DNA of 64,000 nt. It comes from Polyangium fumosum. GTDB taxonomy: Bacteria; Myxococcota_A; Polyangia; Polyangiales; Polyangiaceae. Shown here one piece after another: positions 63,407-64,000 of this stretch. How positions within the stretch are numbered: the stretch's first letter is position 1; each line of letters begins with the position of its first letter. A model generated the notes under the pieces. That model was not told where the DNA came from, made no database searches, and saw only the letters and a list, made by a program, of their open reading frames with translations. Location: positions 156,018 through 220,017 of the forward strand of contig NZ_SSMQ01000012.1 in NCBI RefSeq assembly GCF_005144585.1, read 5' to 3'. Made by a program: the position numbers and the translations under genes.

Positions 63407-63582
63407 AGCGAAGCGCGGACAGCTCGATGGCCAACGTCCCGTCGCATGACGTCTTGTCGTGACGCGGTGGCCTCACCTTCCAAATGGCACGCCTCCGTCC
63501 CACCCCGCGATGGGGGCCGTAGGTCTTCGGCGACGAGCCCGTCTCTCGACGCCACGAGCCCGCCGCGCCTTCCATCGCCCCC

Positions 63583-63873
63583 GTTCCTCCGAGGCACGAC
63601 CCCGTATCTCCGGAGACTCGGCCGCACGCTTCCGAGGCATGACGTCGTTCCTTCGAGGCACGAGGTCGTGTGTCCGGAGACTCGGCCGCACGCTTCCGAG
63701 GCACGACGTCGTCTCTCCAAGGTACGAGGTCGTGTGTCCGGAGACTCGGCCGCACGCTTCCGAGGCACGACGTCGTCTCTCCAAGGTACGAGGTCGTGTG
63801 TCCGGAGACTCGGCCGCACGCTTCCGAGGCATGACGTCGTTCCTCCGAGGCACGAGGTCGTGTGTCCGGAGAC
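63583..63873. repeat. 64-bp tandem repeat array (about 4.5 units)
   Basis: The segment CCGGAGACTCGGCCGCACG recurs at 63610, 63674, 63738 and 63802, and its first 9 bases at 63866, exactly 64 bp apart each time. Units differ by a few bases. At 63874 the unit is broken off within CCGGAGACT. No spacers, so this is not CRISPR. Confidence 0.85.
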
Positions 63874-64000
63874 TGTGCAACCGGAATCTTGGGTGACACT
63901 TCAGACCGGGACCTCGGGTGACACTTTTTCGCTTCTCGAGGGGTCGACCCATCCGCTCGGGTGGCGCAGACCGGTGCCTCGGGTACGTAGACCGGGACCC
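63874..64000. mobile_element. Probable left end of an insertion sequence (window-truncated)
   Basis: TGTGCAACCGG begins exactly where the 64-bp array breaks. Inside, GACCGGGACCTCGGGTGACA-type motifs recur at 63879, 63904, 63969 and 63990. Repeated sub-terminal motifs after a TG-start are typical of IS21-like ends. The transposase genes would lie beyond the window. Confidence 0.45.

Larger units (their letters stand above)
63407..64000. other. 594-bp region with tandem array and element end
   Basis: No gene is called. It contains a 64-bp tandem array (63583-63873) and, from 63874, sequence that looks like the end of another insertion element running off the window. The frames here (Ser/Arg-rich) follow the repeats and are not taken as genes. 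Confidence 0.6.

Noticed and set aside
63583..63873. CRISPR array
   Set aside because: Units are contiguous 64-bp repeats without unique spacers and no cas genes are present.

Overview
The window is GC-rich, densely coded DNA of the kind found in a large-genome myxobacterium of the Polyangium/Sorangium group (order Polyangiales). This is inferred from the many lipoproteins and Ser/Thr kinases, a kinase fused to a sigma54 activator, Gly/Gln/Ala and CDGxDNDCDG repeat proteins, heavy use of GTG/TTG starts, and RDD/SpoIIM/MoxR gene neighbourhoods. No rRNA, tRNA or CRISPR was recognised.

Layout. 0-6 kb: an outer-membrane barrel protein and a 1,511-residue kinase/ATPase/TPR/GAF/sigma54-activator fusion with a small partner gene. 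6-11 kb is accessory: a relic of a DUF4377-like gene, an astacin-type protease, a Uma2-family nuclease, a 43-bp tandem array with dyads, two unknown genes, and a compact pair made of a PD-(D/E)XK nuclease and a TOPRIM-like protein. 11.4-20.7 kb is one plus-strand block for polyamine/GABA use: aldehyde dehydrogenase, class III aminotransferase, second aldehyde dehydrogenase, PotD-, PotB-, PotC- and PotA-like transporter parts, then a membrane-anchored Ser/Thr kinase. 20.8-22.7 kb: an ECF-type sigma factor, its coupled membrane partner and a small lipoprotein. 22.8-29.9 kb: an overlapping operon RDD - SpoIIM - membrane protein - DUF4129/DUF4350 fusion - MoxR ATPase - DUF58, probably a membrane/envelope complex.

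29.9-35.8 kb is the most unusual part. A lipoprotein gene with an 18-bp (GGQGGA) repeat, CDGxDNDCDG motifs and a cupredoxin-like end is split by a 4,436-bp mobile element (30244-34679). The element has near-identical GGGTnCTGATCAA ends and a 6-bp GGCGCA duplication, and its removal restores one 487-codon frame. It carries an IS1-like DDE transposase, a small toxin/antitoxin-like pair, and a four-gene minus-strand operon (three tiny HTH-like proteins and a sigma-like protein) joined by 4-bp start/stop overlaps.

35.8-64 kb is mostly ordinary chromosome: YceI-like lipoprotein and divergent LysR regulator with an 18-bp operator candidate, methyltransferase, a flavin monooxygenase/Old-Yellow-Enzyme fusion, peroxiredoxin, several unknown lipoproteins, a glycine-rich exported protein, purE-purK, a DrrAB-like ABC exporter, a VWA protein, a two-zinc-ribbon protein, a B12-binding radical SAM protein, a CAP-domain lipoprotein, an alpha/beta hydrolase and two tandem paralogues, one with a long acidic run. 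The right edge holds a 64-bp tandem array cut by what looks like the end of another insertion sequence.

All names come from reading the proteins and motifs by eye. No database search was possible, so family names are recognition-level calls.
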